From NCBI GenBank assembly GCA_902826515.1, contig CADEFD010000034.1, positions 1-42,213 of the forward strand: a DNA stretch of 42,213 nt, read 5' to 3'. This document shows positions 41,845 through 42,213 of this stretch, piece by piece (the first letter of the stretch is position 1; every line of letters starts with the position of its first letter). The position numbers were made by a program, and so were the translations under genes. A model generated the notes under the pieces. The model was given only the letters and a program-made list of their open reading frames with translations, made no database searches and was not told the origin of the DNA. This DNA is from an uncultured Acidobacteriota bacterium (lineage in GTDB: Bacteria; Acidobacteriota; Vicinamibacteria; Vicinamibacterales; UBA2999).

Positions 41845-42213
41845 TCAAGCCTCTTCCCCCAGATGCAGCTGTCGTTCGGTGGCCGCGAACCTGGCGGCTG
41901 CCTCGGTCTCCGGCGCGGCCAGTGACACCACGATGCCCACGACGAAGCTGAGTGGAATCGAGATGATGCCGGGATTGCGCAGCGGCACGAGCGCCGAGGT
42001 GTGCTTCAGCAGATCGATCTGGATGGTGGGCGAGAAGTAGATGAGCAGCAGCGCCGACGCCGTGCCGACCACGATCGAGGCGACCGCGCCGGCCGTGGTG
42101 AACGGCTTCCAGAACATCGAGAGCAGCAGCGCGGGGAAGTTGGCGCTGGCGGCAATCGCGAACGCCAGGCCCACCATGTAGGCCACGTTCTGGCCCTTGA
42201 AGGCGATGCCGAG
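41845..42213 (-). CDS. actP: Cation/acetate symporter ActP, C-terminal part only
   Basis: Only the last 122 codons and the stop are in the window; the 5' end is beyond the right edge. The visible part starts LGIAFKGQNVAYMVGLAFAI, the same block as in ActP of the sodium:solute symporter family, then SANFPALLLSMFWKPFTTAG, a membrane segment VASIVVGTASALLLIYFSPT, and another at FVVGIVVSLAAPETEA. Inner membrane; imports acetate or similar short carboxylates with a cation. Ends next to the GNAT gene terminator. Confidence 0.82.
   Translation of the reverse strand, partial: LGIAFKGQNVAYMVGLAFAIAASANFPALLLSMFWKPFTTAGAVASIVVGTASALLLIYFSPTIQIDLLKHTSALVPLRNPGIISIPLSFVVGIVVSLAAPETEAAARFAATERQLHLGEEA

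Overview
This is a 42.2 kb piece of a GC-rich (roughly 70%) bacterial chromosome. It is densely coded, uses many GTG starts and has many 1-4 nt gene overlaps. The gene content points to Acidobacteriota, probably class Vicinamibacteria: two large Oar-like TonB-dependent receptors with an N-terminal carboxypeptidase-regulatory-like domain, a secreted protein built from two VWA domains of the type common in acidobacteria, and a complete Tad/Flp pilus locus with GC-rich acidobacterial-style accessory proteins. That assignment is inferred from family content; no rRNA or other phylogenetic marker was available. I saw no tRNA, rRNA, CRISPR array, insertion sequence, integrase or phage gene.

Layout. 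(1) 1-3018, minus: a HEAT-repeat protein coupled to an HD-GYP protein cut by the window edge; both carry the same N-terminal module. (2) 3104-8813, plus: a nucleoside-salvage run (pyrimidine-nucleoside phosphorylase, purine-nucleoside phosphorylase, cytidine deaminase), then MtnA, TsaD, a Nudix hydrolase and an HD-domain hydrolase. (3) 8861-12448, plus: four coupled genes forming two ATPase/permease ABC modules, then a lone membrane-anchored protein of unknown function (12554-13546). (4) 13613-14357, minus: a PilZ protein and a degenerate response-regulator receiver with Cys at the phosphoacceptor position. (5) 14588-17563, minus: the first Oar-like receptor, with a candidate sigma-54 promoter. 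(6) 17933-20097: 3-hydroxybutyryl-CoA dehydrogenase, a secreted helical-repeat protein and folE, the last two with overlapping divergent 5' ends. (7) 20101-33591, minus: the Tad pilus operon. In transcription order it runs flp1, flp2, cpaA/tadV, tadE, cpaB, cpaC, tadG, cpaE/tadZ, cpaF/tadA, tadB, tadC, a 31-residue membrane protein, a TPR protein, an AAA ATPase with an N-terminal winged-helix-like region, and the double-VWA protein. (8) 33888-38809, minus: DUF192 protein, an unusual TonB-like protein with a long region before its membrane segment, and the second Oar-like receptor. (9) 39049-42213: a secreted protein, a group II PLP decarboxylase, a GNAT acetyltransferase and the 3' end of an acetate symporter gene (actP).

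How the parts fit. The Tad locus is the centrepiece: pilins, prepilin peptidase, secretin, ATPase, localisation ATPase and inner-membrane platform are all present and mostly overlap, so it is probably functional. Its distal end (small membrane protein, TPR protein, AAA ATPase, exported double-VWA protein) is the best candidate here for an undescribed extension of a known machine. I propose that the exported VWA protein acts as a surface or tip factor and the AAA ATPase as its cytoplasmic remodelling partner. PilZ and HD-GYP proteins suggest c-di-GMP control nearby. A second general feature is a run of genes with a -10-like hexamer 5-8 nt before the start codon, which suggests leaderless or nearly leaderless transcripts.
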